64,000 nt of DNA from Aricia agestis (taxonomy: Eukaryota; Arthropoda; Insecta; Lepidoptera; Lycaenidae). The translations under genes and the position numbers were made by a program. Below are positions 63,110-64,000 of this stretch, piece after piece (the stretch's first letter is position 1; each line of letters begins with the position of its first letter). The notes beneath the pieces were generated by a model, which was not told where the DNA came from, did no database searches, and saw only the letters and a list, made by a program, of their open reading frames with translations. The stretch lies in assembly GCF_905147365.1 (NCBI RefSeq), contig NC_056428.1:15220001-15284000 (forward strand). Direction: 5' to 3'.

Positions 63110-63872
63110 CTAGCTGTTGCCCGCGACTTCGTCCGCGTGGACTTCAGTTTATAGCGCGCGATGTCAACAAAATTGGTGTCAAAAGCTTTTATAAAAAAAC
63201 CCTGGTACCCCTTAAATAAATACAGCTGTGCAGTGTGCAAACAATAAGTACTTCATTTTTTTTATATTAAACTTTATATTTTATGCCAAATTTTAAAGCT
63301 TATTTAGCCCCCCAATTACACAACTTTACCCATAAACTATTTATCATTGATAGGTTTAGCCCCAATATCACCAACGTCTGTTAGTGTTAACAGCTTGTTA
63401 AAATATCCTGTCTTCTCTTTCATTCATATGAAAAACGAAACAGCTAACGTGATACTAATTCGAGCATTAACTTTAACAGTCGTTGGTGAAATTTGGTCTT
63501 AAGGTTACGTCACTGCCTGCACAGATAAAGTACTGAGTTATTTAATACCGTAGAATAGATATAACAATCGAAAAAAATCGAGACTTAAATGTAAGATGAT
63601 ACCACCTCTTATAGAAAGACTTTTGAGCAAGCGTCAGCGCGATGTAGAAGACGCACGGTGCCATCTATTATGAATTTTTTGAACAAATTTACGACCCTTA
63701 CAACCCTTTTTTCCAGTAAAAAAGTAGCCTATGTCCTTTCTCAGGCTTTAGACTATCAGTATACAAAATTTCATTACAATCGGTTCGGTAGTTTTGGCGT
63801 TTGGCGTGAAAGCGAGACTGACAGACAGACAGACAGACAGAGATACTTTCGCATTCTTAATATTAGTACAGA
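63110..63872 (-). mobile_element. Helitron family C2, complete
   Basis: CTAG at 63110-63113 (3' end, minus strand) to GA at 63871-63872 (5' TC). It contains GTTGCCCGCGACTTCGTCCG, a nested MITE (63359-63498) and a GACA tract (63817-63842). No helicase ORF. Confidence 0.75.
63359..63498. mobile_element. 140-bp MITE with TTA duplication, empty site known
   Basis: GCCCCAATATCACCAACG is mirrored by CGTTGGTGAAATTTGGTC; TTA on both sides (63356-63358, 63499-63501). The paralogous site at 57736-57738 has a single TTA and no insert. TWA duplications suggest a Harbinger-type mobiliser. Confidence 0.85.
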
Positions 63873-64000
63873 TTATGTGCACACTGCACAGCTGTTTTTG
63901 GGTATTTTGATTAATTAAGGGCCGCGCTACACCGGAATGGCAGCGGCGAGGCGAGCACTTTCAGCGCTGCCATTCCGGTGTAGCGCGCTGCGCGGCCCTA
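63873..64000 (+). mobile_element. Start of the second tail-out Helitron copy, cut by window edge
   Basis: Same sequence as 57908 onward (TTATGTGCACACTGCACAGC), including the hairpin MITE at 63919-63998, whose right stem has an extra GCGCTGC. The element continues beyond the window. Confidence 0.75.

Overview
The window looks like nuclear DNA of a ditrysian moth or butterfly (Lepidoptera). It is AT-rich and has no convincing host protein-coding exon. It is packed with repeats I know as lepidopteran: Helitron-like elements with 3' ends such as GTCGCGGGCAACAGCTAGT, a tRNA-derived SINE, the high-copy repeat that begins AAGTGCGAGTCGGACTCGC, Jockey/RTE-type LINE fragments and a Dong-like retrotransposon in TAA repeats. 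The species cannot be assigned by eye. The only likely cellular gene is a tRNA-Val(CAC) at 16227-16299.

Layout. 1-2.5 kb: featureless AT-rich DNA. 2.5-5.2 kb: a TAA-flanked MITE, a hAT element with a perfect 8-bp target duplication and a short Helitron. 6.4-11.3 kb: a decayed mariner, then Helitrons and a GACA-rich repeat. 11.7-19.8 kb: an 800-bp near-perfect palindrome, stacked MITEs, the tRNA gene, nested repeats and a 550-bp inverted repeat. 19.8-24.5 kb: a poly(A) retroposon, several MITEs and mostly unassigned DNA. 24.5-31.2 kb: a Helitron cluster in which Helitrons and a LINE fragment sit inside one another. 31307-35731: an apparently intact R4-clade (Dong-like) non-LTR retrotransposon with a single 1357-residue ORF, flanked by TAA repeats, followed at once by a truncated copy of a related lineage. 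36-50 kb: inverted repeats, MITEs, a decayed Jockey-like LINE and SINEs. 50-64 kb: more Helitrons, including a composite copied from the 26.5-kb cluster and a tail-to-tail Helitron pair present twice; the second copy runs to the window edge.

How the parts relate. There is no pathway here; the content is a record of successive insertions. The one protein likely to be functional is the Dong-like ORF, with two tandem DNA-binding-like modules, a reverse transcriptase, a CCHC knuckle and a restriction-like endonuclease. Its 3' UTR hairpin is shared with two other copies in the window, with a paired sequence change. Several insertions can be proved from duplicated target sites or from an empty copy elsewhere in the window. 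Repeat boundaries were read by eye and may be off by a few bases.
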